A stretch of DNA of 64,000 nt from Occultella gossypii (GCF_019947135.1 NZ_JAGSHT010000025.1:21357-85356), one strand, 5' to 3'; numbered from the stretch's first letter, positions 53,051 through 61,658 are shown. Program-made: numbers and translations. The notes: generated by a model from the sequence alone, not told the origin.

Positions 53051-54460
53051 TCAAGGGCGCGGAGTCCAGTCCAGCGCCGAGCGGTACTCGGTGAAGAACT
53101 GACCGAGGACGTGGTCGATCTCAGCGCGGCCACTCTCCAGATACTGGCGAACGAACTGGTTGTACTCGGTCGTCCCGGGCGTGAGACCGCGCGCACCTAC
53201 CTCCGCGTCGATCGCGCGGTAGTGCCGGTTCCAGACCTCGCGGACCTTTGAGCCATGCAACTGCTGGCGGCTCGCCAACTCGGTGGCGATGCCTCGCATG
53301 TTCGTGAAGTCGTTCAACTCGGCGGCAGCGAACACGCCCGGGTACCGGTCGAGGACCTGGAGTTCGACGGCGTGGTGGACCTGGCCGCCGGAGGTCACCC
53401 CGAGGCGGTGGGCGTAGCCGTCGCGGAGCCCGTCGAACGTGGCGCGAGCGCTCGCGGCCGCGCCACGGGTGGTCGGAGCGGCGGGGCGAGGGCGACGCGC
53501 CGGGCCAGTGCTCGCCGCCCCCTCGATGATGCCCTGCTCCACTCGGGCATCGATCCCCGGGTCGATGCGCGGGCGGGCCCGGGCCTGACGCAGGCCCGTC
53601 TCGATACCCTCGCGGCCGACTCGCTCGACGGCCTCGCCCGACACCCGCACGACCGTCCGGGCACCGATCTTGCCAACGGTGGCGGCCTCACCGAAGATCG
53701 GGATGATCGCCACCGCCGAGAGACCCGCATTGGGGAAGTCACCCTCGATCACGTAGATGCCGGCGTTCGCGGCGTCGGGCAACGCCCCCAGCACCGGGAC
53801 GAGGCCCGCCAGGTCGAGCGCGGTGTGCAGGATCTCAAGTGGTCCGGGTGGTGCATCGGTTGCGGATGGCCCAGTCAGTCCGGCGCTCTGCTCCACCACT
53901 ATGTCGCCGACCAGGACGGCGTAGGGATTCGTGTTGTTGGTGAAGATGGTCAGGTGGTAATCGCCCTCGGGGAGGTCGGTCCATTGCCGCGAGACGGGTC
54001 GGCCTTGCGCGAACGCGGCGGTGCCGTACTCGCTGTCGAAGATCAGGCCCTCCTGGGTGAGCGTGATTCGGTAGTCGTCGCTGGAGACCTCCGGTGTGCC
54101 GCGGCGCTCGTAGGCGGCGTCGGCGGTTACTCGGATCCCGCCCTGGGTGACCCGGAACGTGCGTGAGATCAGCAGCCGGCGGGCAATCTCGAGCGTGCTT
54201 GCGAACAGGTGTTCCCGCATCACCATGACCGAGGGCATCGACGCTGCCGCCGCAGCAGAGGGCGGCCGCTTGAGGAGTTCGAGCCGCTGGGCCGAGGGCG
54301 TCGTGCCGACAGCTCGGGTCACAGCCGCGTTGCCGGCCTGCCGCTGGAGTCGCCGGACCTGTTCGAGGGCAGGGCCACCGACCGCCTCGGGCGTAGTGGC
54401 GGCGCGCACGGAACGTGCGGTTGGTCCCTGCCATTGTGTACCTTCACGGTCCCGCACCAT
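53051..54460 (-). CDS. Polymorphic-toxin-like protein with LQRQAGN motif and HNH/AHH-like C-terminus
   Basis: A 469-residue protein without a signal peptide. LQRQAGNAAV at residues 38-47 is a short motif frequent in proteins linked to extracellular contractile injection systems and other delivered toxins. The middle (about 125-195) looks beta-rich (SRQWTDLPEGDYHLTIFTNN). Residues 215-268 (VPVLGALPDAANAGIYVIEGDFPNAGLSAVAIIPIFGEAATVGK, read in two parts) form the Gly/Ala-rich pretoxin segment. The C-terminal 110 residues carry VHHAVELQVLDRYPG at 361 and LHGSKVREVWNRHY at 401, a probable His-metal nuclease. No immunity gene is recognised beside it. Confidence 0.7.
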   Translation of the reverse strand: MVRDREGTQWQGPTARSVRAATTPEAVGGPALEQVRRLQRQAGNAAVTRAVGTTPSAQRLELLKRPPSAAAAASMPSVMVMREHLFASTLEIARRLLISRTFRVTQGGIRVTADAAYERRGTPEVSSDDYRITLTQEGLIFDSEYGTAAFAQGRPVSRQWTDLPEGDYHLTIFTNNTNPYAVLVGDIVVEQSAGLTGPSATDAPPGPLEILHTALDLAGLVPVLGALPDAANAGIYVIEGDFPNAGLSAVAIIPIFGEAATVGKIGARTVVRVSGEAVERVGREGIETGLRQARARPRIDPGIDARVEQGIIEGAASTGPARRPRPAAPTTRGAAASARATFDGLRDGYAHRLGVTSGGQVHHAVELQVLDRYPGVFAAAELNDFTNMRGIATELASRQQLHGSKVREVWNRHYRAIDAEVGARGLTPGTTEYNQFVRQYLESGRAEIDHVLGQFFTEYRSALDWTPRP

Positions 54461-54527
54461 GGCCTCCCCGCTCCGCGTGTGCTCAGCGTACGACGCGGGC
54501 CCAGGTGCGCACCGGTCCTTCGAAACC

Positions 54528-55127
54528 TCAGGAGGTCTCCAGGTGCAGGCGGCACCGCGGCTGGTAGCTCTCGATGCCGCCGACATGCTCGGCGCCCGGG
54601 ACCAGCGCGTCTCCCACCGCGCCCGTCCGGACCCGCTGGTGGAACGCCGCGTCCCGACCGCACACGGCGCACACCGCGGTCAGCTTCGTGACCGACTCGG
54701 CGACCGCCATCAGCGCGGGCAGCGGCTCGAACGGGCGGGCATCGAACGTCACAGACAGCCCGGCGACCACCACCACGATGCCGCGACCGGCGAGCTCCGT
54801 CGCCGCATCGAGGAGGTCGGGGCCGAAGAACTGGGCCTCGTCGATGGCGACCACGTCCGGCGTGCGGCCCTCGAGCACGCCGATGAGATCGATCAGGTCC
54901 ATCAGCGCCGGGACGTCGGCGACCATGTGCGAGGAGGTGCTCTGTCCGGCGTGCGAGGACACGGTTCCGGTGCCGCGGCGATCGTCCAAGGAGTGGTTGA
55001 CGACCTCGACGTCCAGACCGGCCAGCCGGGCCCGGCGAACCCGGCGCAACAGCTCCTCCGACTTGCCGGCGAACATCGGCCCGCAGACCACCTCGATCCG
55101 ACCGGCGGGCCCGACGTCTGTGCGCAT
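54528..55127 (-). CDS. tdk: Thymidine kinase
   Basis: A 199-residue type II thymidine kinase phosphorylating deoxythymidine in the salvage pathway. The P-loop is GPMFAGKSEELLRR near residue 16, AIDEAQFFGPDLLD is near 94, and the lasso/Zn region has VCAVCGRDAAFHQR near 152 with PRCRLH near the end. ATG 55127 lies 7 nt after TAACCT, which separates it from the upstream in-frame sequence. It is divergent from the GNAT gene. Confidence 0.95.
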   Translation of the reverse strand: MRTDVGPAGRIEVVCGPMFAGKSEELLRRVRRARLAGLDVEVVNHSLDDRRGTGTVSSHAGQSTSSHMVADVPALMDLIDLIGVLEGRTPDVVAIDEAQFFGPDLLDAATELAGRGIVVVVAGLSVTFDARPFEPLPALMAVAESVTKLTAVCAVCGRDAAFHQRVRTGAVGDALVPGAEHVGGIESYQPRCRLHLETS

Positions 55128-55134
55128 GGGGGCG

Positions 55135-55140
55135 AGGTTA
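55135..55140 (-). promoter_or_regulatory. -10 element of tdk
   Basis: TAACCT on the minus strand ends 7 nt before ATG 55127. Confidence 0.5.
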
Positions 55141-55218
55141 CCCGCCCGGGCCGACTCGGCCACCACCACCCGGGCCGGCGCATATTCCCGTGGCCGGGTG
55201 CGCGTTCGCGCTGGCACC

Positions 55219-55935
55219 ATGGCCGGCATGGACAACGCGCAGTGGCGCGCCGGTGGGGCCGAGGCGGTCGCGTGGCGGCGCCCCGACGGCCAGTGGCAGC
55301 TCCGTCTGCCCGACGCGATCGAGGCGTGGCCCGCCCTGCTCGCGAACCGGCCCACCGCCGTCGACCGGGTCCTGGTCACGGCGACCGAGGGAACCTGGGA
55401 CGCGCCGCTGGCGGAGCTCGGCTTCACCGCGGCCCGCACCGAGCAGGTCTGGCGCCTCCCGCTCGCCGCGCTGCCGGGACCGGTCCCCGGCGGCTCGCAC
55501 GACTTCACTCCGGTCACGGCCTGTGACCTGGTCCGCGTGACCGAGCTGGACAACCTCGTGCGGCACCAGATCCCCGGGACCGAGGACTGGACGGGCACCG
55601 CCCGGGACCTGCGGGTCACGCTCGCCGACGACGAGTTCGACCCGGACCTGTACCTGATCGCCGTGCACCGCCGATCCGGGTCCTACGACGGTCTGATCCG
55701 CGTCTGGTACCGCCGTCCTCGGCCCCGGCCCGGATGCCTCGGGGTGCTGCCGCAATGGCGGCGCACAAGGCTCGCTCCCGGGCTGCTCGGTGCGGTCGCC
55801 GCCACCCTGCGCGAGCGCGGCGTCACCGAGGTGGAGACCGAGACCGACGTGCGCAACCGGGACTCGCACACGTTGGCGGCCCGGCACGGCGGTATCCCGG
55901 AGCACCGCACCACCGAGTGGACGGCCACGCTCTGA
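55219..55935 (+). CDS. GNAT-family acetyltransferase
   Basis: A 238-residue protein. The N-terminal third (RPDGQWQLRLPDAIEAWPALL, EGTWDAPLAELGF) looks like a degenerate GNAT half. The C-terminal half has LGVLPQWRRTRLAPGLLGAVAATLRERG near residue 175 and ETDVRNRDSHTLAARHGGI near 212, matching acetyl-CoA-binding and substrate segments. The substrate is unknown. ATG 55219 is used; ATG 55228 is an alternative three codons later. Confidence 0.75.
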   Translation: MAGMDNAQWRAGGAEAVAWRRPDGQWQLRLPDAIEAWPALLANRPTAVDRVLVTATEGTWDAPLAELGFTAARTEQVWRLPLAALPGPVPGGSHDFTPVTACDLVRVTELDNLVRHQIPGTEDWTGTARDLRVTLADDEFDPDLYLIAVHRRSGSYDGLIRVWYRRPRPRPGCLGVLPQWRRTRLAPGLLGAVAATLRERGVTEVETETDVRNRDSHTLAARHGGIPEHRTTEWTATL

Positions 55936-55943
55936 CCGCCGGA

Positions 55944-55949
55944 TAGCAT
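55944..55949 (+). promoter_or_regulatory. -10 element of the secreted-protein/thpR unit
   Basis: TAGCAT ends 6 nt before ATG 55956. Confidence 0.5.
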
Positions 55950-55955
55950 CGAACA

Positions 55956-56969
55956 ATGACGGCCCGCCCCCGCACCGCCCGCGCCGTCGGCACCACCGTC
56001 CTGACTCTCGCCCTACTCGCACTGGCGCTCGCGACCGGAGCCACGCCCGCCCGGGCCACGACCGGGGGAGCGGCGAGCGCGACCGGGGTGTACGCCGTCG
56101 CCTCCGAGGTGGACCTGACCATCACCACCACCGGGGCGATCGGTGCCCTCCAGCCCGTCATCGACCTGCTCACCGAGGACCCGATCCTGAGCGGCCAGAC
56201 CATCACGGCGGCGCAGGTCGGCACCCCGGCGGAGACCAGCGGCACCGAGACCGACGCCCTCGGCCCGGTCTCGGTCGCGGACCTGGTTGTCATCGAAGCG
56301 GTCACCGCCGACACCGAGCGGGTCGAGAACGAGACCCTCTCCGCCCACGCAGGCGTCGGCGGCGCGAACGTGACCCTGTTCTCCTACGAGGTGCTCGACG
56401 TCGGCCCGGTCCACGCCACGGCCACCACGCACCCCACCGACCCGCCCACCGCGGACGCCGCCGTCACCAGCCTGACCGTGTTCGGCGCACCGGTGACCAT
56501 CCCGGAGGGGCAGTTCGTCGACCTGTCCCTCTCGCTCAGCACCGACGAGATCCTGGAACTCCTCGAGGAGCAGTTCCCCGGACTGTCCACGATCACCCAG
56601 TTCATCGGCACGGCGGTCAGCGCCGACGGAGCCATCGACGCGCGCGTCGGCAGCATCCGCGAGAGCGACGACGCGGCCGGCTCGGCCCGCGCCGTCGGGC
56701 TCAGCGCCGAGGTGGACCTCGATCTGAACCTCGAGCTGTGCCTGCCCGCGTCCGGCGGTGGCTGCCGGGGCTCCGTCGCGATCAGCACGAACGCGACCGT
56801 GCTCGACCTCAAGCTCGCGCAGGCCATGGTCGAGCGACCCGAGGCGCTGCCGGAACCGGCCGTGAGCGTGAACGGCTGGGTGATCGCCGCGATCGTCGTG
56901 GTGGTCGCGGCGATCGGCGTCGCGATCGGGGTGATCGTGGGCCGGCGGGCGCGACGCCAGGACGCATGA
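55956..56969 (+). CDS. Secreted, C-terminally membrane-anchored protein of unknown function
   Basis: A 337-residue protein with a signal peptide (residues 1-35, ending TPARATT), an extracellular Ala/Thr/Val-rich beta domain and a C-terminal helix (VIAAIVVVVAAIGVAIGVIVG) followed by RRARRQDA. A pair of Cys (LELCLPASGGGCRG) sits in the middle of the last third. The layout resembles surface proteins of actinobacteria such as SipW/choice-of-anchor types, but I recognise no family. It is coupled by a 4-base overlap to the 2'-5' RNA ligase-like gene. Confidence 0.8.
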   Translation: MTARPRTARAVGTTVLTLALLALALATGATPARATTGGAASATGVYAVASEVDLTITTTGAIGALQPVIDLLTEDPILSGQTITAAQVGTPAETSGTETDALGPVSVADLVVIEAVTADTERVENETLSAHAGVGGANVTLFSYEVLDVGPVHATATTHPTDPPTADAAVTSLTVFGAPVTIPEGQFVDLSLSLSTDEILELLEEQFPGLSTITQFIGTAVSADGAIDARVGSIRESDDAAGSARAVGLSAEVDLDLNLELCLPASGGGCRGSVAISTNATVLDLKLAQAMVERPEALPEPAVSVNGWVIAAIVVVVAAIGVAIGVIVGRRARRQDA

Positions 56970-57589
56970 GGCTGTTCGCCGCGATCCGGCCGCCTGCTCA
57001 GGTGCTGGCGCACCTGGGGGCGGCGACGACCGCGCTGCGCCTGGGTGCCGGCGCGCCGCTGCGGTGGGTGCCGGCCGAGCAGCAGCACGTCACCGTCGCG
57101 TTCTTCGGTGAACTGCCCGACGGCGCTGCCTCGGCTCTCAAGGACCCGCTGGCCCGGGTGGTCGCCGGCTTCGCGCCGCTGGAACTGAGGCTGCGGGGCG
57201 CGGGGGAGTTCGCGGGGCGCTCGCTCTGGGTGGGCGTGGCCGACGGTGGCGCTGTCGATGGTGACGTGGCCGGTGGTGACACTGCGGCCGGAACGCACGC
57301 CCGTGCCGCCGACCTGGCGCGATTGCTGGCGCTGATGGCCGCAGCGGACGAACTGCCCTACGCCCAGGTGCGCGAGCGCCGCCGCGCCCACCTGAGCGTG
57401 GCCCGGCGTTCGCGGCGCGCGGCCGACGTGGACCTGGGCGCGCTCGCCCGCGTGTTGTCGGTGTACGCGGGCCCCGCGTGGGTGGCCGACTCGGTCGAGC
57501 TGGTGTCCTCCCGCCTCGGCGCCGGCCCCGGCGGCGGCCCGTTGCACGAGGTGATCGACTCCTACCCGATGCGCGGCTACGACGCCTGA
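56966..57589 (+). CDS. thpR: 2'-5' RNA ligase / cyclic phosphodiesterase family protein
   Basis: A 207-residue 2H-phosphoesterase. It starts MRLFAAIRPPAQV, with the first catalytic motif HVTVAF at residues 41-46 and the second HLSVAR near 142, about 100 residues apart as the fold requires. The second motif has Ser in the third position (H-x-S), which is tolerated in the family. ThpR enzymes ligate or hydrolyse 2'-5' RNA bonds in vitro; the cellular role is unclear. A Gly/Asp-rich insertion near 92-112 lies between the motifs. Confidence 0.87.
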   Translation: MRLFAAIRPPAQVLAHLGAATTALRLGAGAPLRWVPAEQQHVTVAFFGELPDGAASALKDPLARVVAGFAPLELRLRGAGEFAGRSLWVGVADGGAVDGDVAGGDTAAGTHARAADLARLLALMAAADELPYAQVRERRRAHLSVARRSRRAADVDLGALARVLSVYAGPAWVADSVELVSSRLGAGPGGGPLHEVIDSYPMRGYDA

Positions 57590-57629
57590 CCCCTCGCCGT
57601 CGGGGCATCCAGCACGGCAGACTGGGCGG

Positions 57630-58691
57630 ATGCGCCTGCCGATCGACCTGCCCGTCACCCCGATGCTCGCCAAGGCCGTCAAGGCGGTGCCCGCACCTGA
57701 CGCCGTCGAGGGCGGCTATTCCTACGAGCCCAAGTGGGACGGGTTCCGCGGCATCATCCTGCGCGACGGTGACGACGTGGAGATCGCCTCCCGGGGCAGC
57801 AAGCCCCTGACCAGGTACTTCCCGGAGCTGGTCGAGGCGATCAAGGAGCACCTTCCGTCACGGTGCGCGCTCGACGGCGAGATCGTGGTGCGCTCCGGGG
57901 CCGCGGGCAGCCAGCGGCTGGACTGGGAGGCACTCTCGCAGCGGATCCACCCCGCGGAGTCGAGAGTCAACCGCCTGGCGGCAGAGACGCCGTCGGAGTT
58001 CGTCGCGTTCGACCTGCTTGCGCTCGACGACTCCGACCTCATGGGCGAGCCGTTCTCGGTGCGGCGGGCGCGGCTCGAGGGACTGTTCGACGGCGTCGCG
58101 GCGGGCGCACCGATCCACCTCACCAGGGTGACCGGTGACGACGCGCTCGCGCGGGACTGGTTCGAGCGGTTCGAGGGTGCCGGGCTCGACGGTGTCGTCG
58201 CCAAGCCCCTCGCGCAGCCGTACGCCCCGGGCAAGCGCACCATGCTGAAGATCAAGCACGCCCGCACCGCGGACGCGGTGCTCGTCGGCTATCGCGTCCA
58301 CAAGAGCGGCGAAGGGGTCGGGTCGCTCCTGCTCGGCATGTACACCGGCGACGGCACCCTGGTGAACGTCGGCGGGATCTCGGCCTTCACGAACGCGCGC
58401 CGGCTCGAACTCGTCGACGAGCTGGACCCGTTGGTGGTCCGCGATGACGACGGCGAGGCGGTGCGCGGCGAGACCGACCGGTCCCGGTTCAGCGCCAGCA
58501 AGGACGTCTCGTTCGTGCGGTTGCGCCCCGAGCGTGTGGTCGAGGTCGCGTTCGACCAGTTGGAGGGATGGCGGTTCCGGCACTCGGTGACGTTCCTGCG
58601 GTGGCGGCCCGACCGGGAGCCCGAGTCCTGCCTGATCGATCAGGTGGACCGGGCCGTCGCCTACGACCTGGACTCCGTCCTGGCCCGGTAG
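57630..58691 (+). CDS. ligC: ATP-dependent DNA ligase LigC
   Basis: A 353-residue ATP ligase. The adenylation motif I is YEPKWDGFRGI near residue 33 (catalytic Lys), followed by SRGSKPLTRYFPEL, LDGEIVV near 85 and EFVAFDLLALD near 128. GLDGVVAKPL is near 190 and motif V KIKHARTADAVLVGY near 208. An OB-fold domain ends the protein. Length and the absence of extra nuclease or polymerase domains point to LigC rather than LigD. CAGACT lies 6 nt before ATG 57630, a near-consensus -10. Confidence 0.92.
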   Translation: MRLPIDLPVTPMLAKAVKAVPAPDAVEGGYSYEPKWDGFRGIILRDGDDVEIASRGSKPLTRYFPELVEAIKEHLPSRCALDGEIVVRSGAAGSQRLDWEALSQRIHPAESRVNRLAAETPSEFVAFDLLALDDSDLMGEPFSVRRARLEGLFDGVAAGAPIHLTRVTGDDALARDWFERFEGAGLDGVVAKPLAQPYAPGKRTMLKIKHARTADAVLVGYRVHKSGEGVGSLLLGMYTGDGTLVNVGGISAFTNARRLELVDELDPLVVRDDDGEAVRGETDRSRFSASKDVSFVRLRPERVVEVAFDQLEGWRFRHSVTFLRWRPDREPESCLIDQVDRAVAYDLDSVLAR

Positions 58692-58876
58692 CTGATCCGG
58701 TGGAACGCCGCGGACGAGCGAGCGGAGCGGATGCCGGCCATCGCGGCGGGCTTCCAGGCGGAGCTGACCCCCGAGCGCCGACTCCAACCACACCGATCCG
58801 CGTCCCGCCGTGATCTGAGCCGACCATGCACCCGGCACCCCTACCGGATGCGCGCGGGCTCGGGCAATATGGCGAC

Positions 58877-59653
58877 ATGCCGACGCGCCTGGCACTCGAG
58901 GACTACCTGGGCGCCATCGGTGCGGGAGTCGAGGAGATGCTCGATGCACATGCCCGTGCCGGCCCGGCCGCGCGGGTCCCGACCTGCCCGGCCTGGACGG
59001 CCGACCAACTGCTGGCGCATCAGGCGATGGTGCACCGCTGGGCCGCGGGGAATGTCCGCGGATCGGGGGCCGGGGTCCCGATCACGCAGACGCGCATCCT
59101 CGCCGAGGTGGCTGATCTGCGCGGTTACCTGCGCGAGGGTGCCGGGGCGCTCCTCGCCGCGATCGCAGGCGCCGACGATGACCTCCGGGCGATGGTATTC
59201 CTCAACGATGCGCCGCCGCCGCGACTGTTCTGGGCGCGACGACAGGCGCACGAGACCACCATCCACGCCGTCGACGCACGCGCTGCGGCGCTCGGCAGGG
59301 CGCCGACCGCCGCCGAGGTGGAGATCCCGACGGACCTGGCGCTCGACGGAATCGACGAGCTGCTTCGCGGTTTCCACACCCGGGGCCGGCGGACGAGCCC
59401 ACTGTTCGACGGCACCGACGTCGCGTTCGCGGTGCTGCCCACCGACGCCGCGGCGTCCTGGAGGGTGCGGGTGCACGATGGCCCGCTGGTCGTGGAGGAC
59501 GTCGACGACGTCGTGGCGCCGGCGGAGCCGGGGCTGACTGGCACCGCCGTGCAGCTCTATCTGGGTCTGTGGAACCGCGGCACCCAGATCGTCGAGACGG
59601 GCGGGCTCGGACTCCTGGACCGGTGGCGCGACGTGCGGGTGCGGTGGAGCTGA
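58877..59653 (+). CDS. Maleylpyruvate-isomerase-family, mycothiol-dependent-type protein
   Basis: A 258-residue DinB/MDMPI-fold protein of the TIGR03083 kind. CPAWTADQLLAHQAMVHRWAA near residue 35 gives the first metal-binding His, and ARRQAHETTIHAVDARAAALG near 120 gives Glu and His. A C-terminal SCP2-like region contains LYLGLWNRG. Characterised relatives use mycothiol as cofactor or transfer it. No substrate is evident here. ATG 58877 is preferred over ATG 58826; the extra 17 residues of the longer form show no family similarity. Confidence 0.82.
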   Translation: MPTRLALEDYLGAIGAGVEEMLDAHARAGPAARVPTCPAWTADQLLAHQAMVHRWAAGNVRGSGAGVPITQTRILAEVADLRGYLREGAGALLAAIAGADDDLRAMVFLNDAPPPRLFWARRQAHETTIHAVDARAAALGRAPTAAEVEIPTDLALDGIDELLRGFHTRGRRTSPLFDGTDVAFAVLPTDAAASWRVRVHDGPLVVEDVDDVVAPAEPGLTGTAVQLYLGLWNRGTQIVETGGLGLLDRWRDVRVRWS

Positions 59654-59679
59654 GCCGGCTCGGGGTGCACCATGGAGCG

Positions 59680-60114
59680 ATGGACACATCGAAATCGCAC
59701 GGGGCGATCACCCCGAAGCTCGTGGTCCGGGGCGCAGACGCGGCCATCGACTTCTACCGACGCGTGTTCGGGGCCGAACTGCAGCAGCGGTTCACGGCCG
59801 GCGAGTCCGTCGTGTTCGCGCAGTTGCAGATCCTCGGCTCCACGGTGCAGCTCAAGGATGAGGACACCCACGATCCGTCGCCGTCGTCGCTCGGCCGGCC
59901 GGGGGTGCTGCTGAGTGTCGACACCGAGGACCCCGACGGCGTCGCACGGGCCGTCGTGGACGCCGGCGGCGAGGTCGTGTTCGAGGTGGGTGACCAGCCC
60001 TACGGCGCCCGCGGTGGCCGGGTCCGGGACCCGTTCGGTCACGAGTGGTTGGTGCAGACCCCGCTGACCTGGAGTTCCGAGGAGATCCAGTCAGGTCTGG
60101 ACGGGGCCGGCTGA
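59680..60114 (+). CDS. Glyoxalase/VOC-family protein
   Basis: A 144-residue VOC fold with two beta-alpha-beta-beta-beta modules. KLVVRGADAAIDFYRRVFGAEL is near residue 14, and LLSVDTEDPDGVARAVVDAGGEV with PYGARGGRVRDPFGHEWLVQT is near 80-128. The final segment matches PhnB-like/bleomycin-resistance relatives that are often fosfomycin- or glyoxal-related, but specificity cannot be assigned. ATG 59680 gives the usual family length. Confidence 0.85.
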   Translation: MDTSKSHGAITPKLVVRGADAAIDFYRRVFGAELQQRFTAGESVVFAQLQILGSTVQLKDEDTHDPSPSSLGRPGVLLSVDTEDPDGVARAVVDAGGEVVFEVGDQPYGARGGRVRDPFGHEWLVQTPLTWSSEEIQSGLDGAG

Positions 60115-60223
60115 TACCCCGGATCGGCCCTGCCCTGTGGTGCGACCACCCGGGGGCACGCTAGTCTGCGGCGCACCGCGGGCCATCGGGCTGCCCGCTC
60201 GGACGTGAATGCGGGGGCATGTG

Positions 60224-60703
60224 ATGAAGACGGCGCGACGTGGCGTGGTGATGACCTTCCTGCTCGGTCTGGTGTTTGCCCTCGCGGCCTGCTCCAGCGG
60301 CGCGGGCCCGACGACGGCGGTGGTCGGCGACTGCCTGGTCGAGGCCGGCGGGGCGGACGACATGAACGTCGTCGAGTGCGCCGACGCGGAGGCGAAGTGG
60401 TCCGTGCTCGCGGTAGCCGACACGACCGACGGCACCGTCTGCGCCGACCAGCCGGACGGCGACATCTACCTCACGTTCGAGGACGACGGGAAGTCGGTCT
60501 GCCTGCGCCTGCTCGGCGCCGTCGGAGACTGCGCCTGGACGGACTTCTCCGGGCTCGCCGATTGTGAGGAGGACTCCGGCTATCAGCTCGCCGCGATCCT
60601 CGAGGACACCGACGACGAGGCCGGCTGCCCGGCCGAGACCGAACAGGTCCGGGTCTACAGCGACCCGAGCGTGTACTGCTGGATCCGCTGGCCGGCCTCC
60701 TGA
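60224..60703 (+). CDS. Small Cys-rich lipoprotein
   Basis: A 159-residue exported lipoprotein. The signal peptide MKTARRGVVMTFLLGLVFALAAC has the lipobox LAAC near residue 23. The mature part is acidic with eight further cysteines, spaced as DCLVEAGG, VECADA, VCADQ, VCLRLL, DCAWTDF, DCEEDSG, GCPAE and YCWIRWP. This suggests a disulphide-stabilised surface domain, similar to DUF4333/LppU-like actinobacterial lipoproteins. ATG 60224 is preceded by GGGGGCATGTG; GTG 60221 is possible. Confidence 0.8.
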   Translation: MKTARRGVVMTFLLGLVFALAACSSGAGPTTAVVGDCLVEAGGADDMNVVECADAEAKWSVLAVADTTDGTVCADQPDGDIYLTFEDDGKSVCLRLLGAVGDCAWTDFSGLADCEEDSGYQLAAILEDTDDEAGCPAETEQVRVYSDPSVYCWIRWPAS

Positions 60704-60723
60704 CCGGCATCGGAGCACCGGCG

Positions 60724-61074
60724 ATGGTGGACCACCCCGGCCTGGCCACGGCGACCACCTGCCGCCTGAGCACCACCGGGCGGCGGACCGGGCAGCCGCA
60801 CCTCGTTGCGGTGTGGTTCGCGATCGAGGGGGACACCCTGTTCGTGCTGGCACGGGGGGCCGGGACCGACTGGGTCCGCAACGTGCGCGCCCAACCAGCC
60901 GTCGAGGTCGGCTACCGGCGGACCAGCCTGCCCGGGCGGGCCAGGCTCGTGACGGACGAGCAGGAGAGCCGCCGTGCCCAGGCCGCCTGGTTCGCGAAGT
61001 ACGCGGGCCGGCTCACAGGCCCGACCGGGTATTCACCCGACGCCACCGTGATCGCGATCGACCTCGATCGCTGA
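60724..61074 (+). CDS. Deazaflavin/nitroreductase-type (DDN-like) small flavin-fold protein
   Basis: A 116-residue split-beta-barrel protein. TTGRRTGQPHLVAVWFAIEGDTLFVLARGAGTDWVRN (read in parts) is near residue 17, PAVEVGYRR near 58 and AAWFAKYAGRLTGPTGYSPDATVIAIDL at the end. This matches the pyridoxamine-oxidase-like F420-dependent DDN group of actinobacteria. Cofactor choice cannot be confirmed from sequence. It follows the lipoprotein gene by 20 bp and may be co-transcribed. Confidence 0.8.
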   Translation: MVDHPGLATATTCRLSTTGRRTGQPHLVAVWFAIEGDTLFVLARGAGTDWVRNVRAQPAVEVGYRRTSLPGRARLVTDEQESRRAQAAWFAKYAGRLTGPTGYSPDATVIAIDLDR

Positions 61075-61104
61075 CCCCGGCTCCGACCCGTCCCAGGATC
61101 GGAG

Positions 61105-61110
61105 TACCGT
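61105..61110 (+). promoter_or_regulatory. -10 element of the gamma-carbonic-anhydrase-like gene
   Basis: TACCGT ends 6 nt before ATG 61117. Confidence 0.5.
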
Positions 61111-61116
61111 GCCGGG

Positions 61117-61641
61117 ATGGCCCACCTCGTCCCGTTCGATGGCGTCCACCCCGAGATCGACCCGACCGCGTTCGTGGCGCCGACTGCCACCCTGATCGGC
61201 GACGTGCGGGTCGGCGCGCGGACCGGCGTGTTCTACGGCGCGGTCGTCCGTGGTGACCTGGCACCGATCCGGGTCGGCGCGGGCACCAATCTCCAGGACA
61301 ACGTGGTGGTGCACGCCGACCCGGATTTTCCGGCGACGATCGGTGACGGAGTGACAGTCGGTCACGGCGCCGTCGTGCACGGGTGCACCGTCGCGGATGG
61401 CTGCCTCATCGGAATGAGCGCGACCGTCATGAACGGTGCCGTGATCGGTGCCGGCTCACTGGTGGCCGCCGGCGCTCTCGTGTTGGAGGGGACGCAGGTC
61501 CCGCCGCACTCGCTCGTGGCCGGTGTGCCGGCGAAGGTCCGCCGCGAACTCACCGACGACGAGATCGCCGGGCTCGCGGAGAGCGCCTCGCGGTACGTGG
61601 AGATCTCGCGCCGACACCGGGGAGCGGGCTCCGCGTCCTAG
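61117..61641 (+). CDS. Gamma-carbonic-anhydrase-like left-handed beta-helix protein
   Basis: A 174-residue hexapeptide-repeat protein. AFVAPTATLIGDVRVGARTGVFYGAVVRGDLAPIRVGAGTNLQDN (in parts) is near residue 21. The metal ligands come from NVVVHADPD near 68 and GHGAVVHGCTV near 87. Characteristic isoleucine-rich rungs follow (CLIGMSATVMNGAVIGAGSLVAAG), ending VPAKVRRELTDDEI. Such proteins (YrdA/PaaY/CamH group) bind metal and some hydrate CO2. Activity here is not proven. Confidence 0.88.
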   Translation: MAHLVPFDGVHPEIDPTAFVAPTATLIGDVRVGARTGVFYGAVVRGDLAPIRVGAGTNLQDNVVVHADPDFPATIGDGVTVGHGAVVHGCTVADGCLIGMSATVMNGAVIGAGSLVAAGALVLEGTQVPPHSLVAGVPAKVRRELTDDEIAGLAESASRYVEISRRHRGAGSAS

Positions 61642-61658
61642 CCGAGGTCACGCCTGGC

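Noticed and set aside
54461..54586. N-terminal extension of the toxin-like protein to an ATG at 54586
   Set aside because: It would run into the end of tdk. ATG 54460 has GGGGAGG just upstream, and the extension has no coding character.
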